In this document: in pieces, positions 5,954-6,728 of the stretch
Layout: each line of letters opens with the position of its first letter
How positions within the stretch are numbered: the first letter of the stretch is position 1
Assembly: GCA_902494035.1 (NCBI GenBank)
Contig: CABURV010000082.1
Span: 1-6,728 of the forward strand
Source: an uncultured Collinsella sp.
GTDB lineage: Bacteria > Actinomycetota > Coriobacteriia > Coriobacteriales > Coriobacteriaceae
Length of the DNA: 6,728 nucleotides
Direction: 5' to 3'
Made by a program: the position numbers and the translations under genes
Notes under the pieces: model-generated
Seen by the model: only the letters and a program-made list of their open reading frames with translations
Told to the model about the DNA's origin: nothing
Databases searched by the model: none

Positions 5954-6728
5954 TTAGAAGCGCGTTGAGTTTTCGGAACGGTTGGCCGATGTCTGGGTGC
6001 GCTCGGCATTCCATGCAACAAGTGCCTCGTGGACCGCTTTGGCGACATCGGCCGGAACGCCTCGAACTTCTGCAATCTCCTGCTCGCTTGCCGCACGCAA
6101 ACGCTTCATCGAGCCAAAATGGCGCATAATGGCACGTTTTCTGGTGGGTCCCACGCCCGGAACGTCGTCAAGCACCGAAACCGTCATCGCCTTATCGCGC
6201 AACTCGCGGTGGAACGTAATCGCAAATCGATGGGATTCATCGCGAACCTGCTTGATCAGATAAAGCGAAGCGGAGCCGGTCGGCAGCACGACGGGAGTCT
6301 CGTCCCACGGCACGAAAACCTCCTCATCGGCCTTTGCCAAGCCACAAACTGGTATATCGAGGCCGAGCGCCTCAAGTTGCTTAATTGCGGCGGTCAATTG
6401 CGGCTTGCCGCCATCGACAACGAGCAAATCGGGGCGCGAGCCAAAGCGCTCGTCCGCCATGCGCTCGGGAGCATAGCGGCGCCCCAGAACCTCGGACATC
6501 GATACGAAGTCGTTCGCCTCGTCCAATTCGGCCTGAATTTTAAAGCGACGATACTGGCCCTTGTCGGCACGCCCGTTGGTAAATACCACCATCGAAGCGA
6601 CGGTAAAGGTGCCGTGCAACGTCGAGATATCGAAGCACTCGATGCGCAACGGCGGCGCAGGCAGCGCCAGCGCACTTTCGAGCTCCAGAAGCGCCCGATT
6701 GGTGCGATCGTCAGCATAGCCCGTACGC
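5954..6728 (-). CDS. uvrC: Excinuclease ABC subunit C, C-terminal part (partial, 5' end beyond the window)
   Basis: UvrC makes the dual incisions in nucleotide excision repair, working with UvrA and UvrB in the cytoplasm. The window holds the last 257 codons; full proteins are roughly 600-650 residues, so the GIY-YIG nuclease domain and UVR motif lie outside. The C-terminal endonuclease domain, an RNase H-like fold, is clear. It starts RIECFDIS with the first catalytic Asp (fragment residue 33), followed by VASMVVF and YRRFKI. DLLVVDGGKPQL carries the second Asp (105), and RDESHRFA carries Asp163 and His166. A tandem helix-hairpin-helix DNA-binding region follows at about 185-235 (VPGVGPTRKRAIMRHFGS, EVRGVPADVAKAV). 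The protein ends with a short polar tail after WNAER. The frame is open to the window edge. Its TAA stop is at 5954-5956. It is probably unrelated in function to the importer downstream. Confidence 0.96.
   Translation of the reverse strand, partial: RTGYADDRTNRALLELESALALPAPPLRIECFDISTLHGTFTVASMVVFTNGRADKGQYRRFKIQAELDEANDFVSMSEVLGRRYAPERMADERFGSRPDLLVVDGGKPQLTAAIKQLEALGLDIPVCGLAKADEEVFVPWDETPVVLPTGSASLYLIKQVRDESHRFAITFHRELRDKAMTVSVLDDVPGVGPTRKRAIMRHFGSMKRLRAASEQEIAEVRGVPADVAKAVHEALVAWNAERTQTSANRSENSTRF

Overview
The window looks like a piece of a high-GC actinobacterial chromosome. The class Coriobacteriia, and within it a Collinsella-like gut bacterium, fits best. This is inferred from the G+C-rich codon use, the Tat-type lipoprotein signal on the binding protein and the permease-ATPase fusion. 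It is a judgement from protein style, not a database result. All five genes lie on the minus strand, so the biological reading direction runs from base 6728 down to base 1.

Layout in reading direction: (1) 6728-5954, the C-terminal 257 codons of uvrC (excinuclease ABC subunit C), cut by the window edge. (2) 5953-5601, a 353-base A+T-richer spacer with no convincing gene; it holds candidate promoter and operator elements. (3) 5600-3987, a solute-binding lipoprotein of the oligopeptide/dipeptide (SBP_bac_5) family. (4) 3986-3832, a 155-base spacer containing a perfect 12-bp stem hairpin. (5) 3831-2875, a DppB/OppB-type permease. (6) 2871-856, one 671-residue polypeptide that joins a DppC/OppC-type permease to a DppD/OppD-type ATPase. 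(7) 855-28, a short DppF/OppF-type ATPase.

Together genes 3-7 encode a complete Opp/Dpp-type peptide importer: a lipid-anchored receptor, two membrane subunits and two ATPases, with the second permease and first ATPase physically fused. The last three genes are almost contiguous (3-base and 0-base gaps), share one reading frame and are probably translationally coupled. The hairpin after the receptor gene probably lets receptor mRNA accumulate above the membrane-complex mRNA. The true substrate (dipeptide, oligopeptide or another small ligand) cannot be read from the sequence.

No CRISPR array, insertion sequence, tRNA, rRNA or phage gene was seen. The most interesting points are details of the importer: the fusion, loss of the C-terminal cysteine motif from both ATPases, three consecutive genes separated only by single in-frame TAG codons, and a near-consensus plus-strand promoter facing the uvrC end. 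I did not find an undescribed system.
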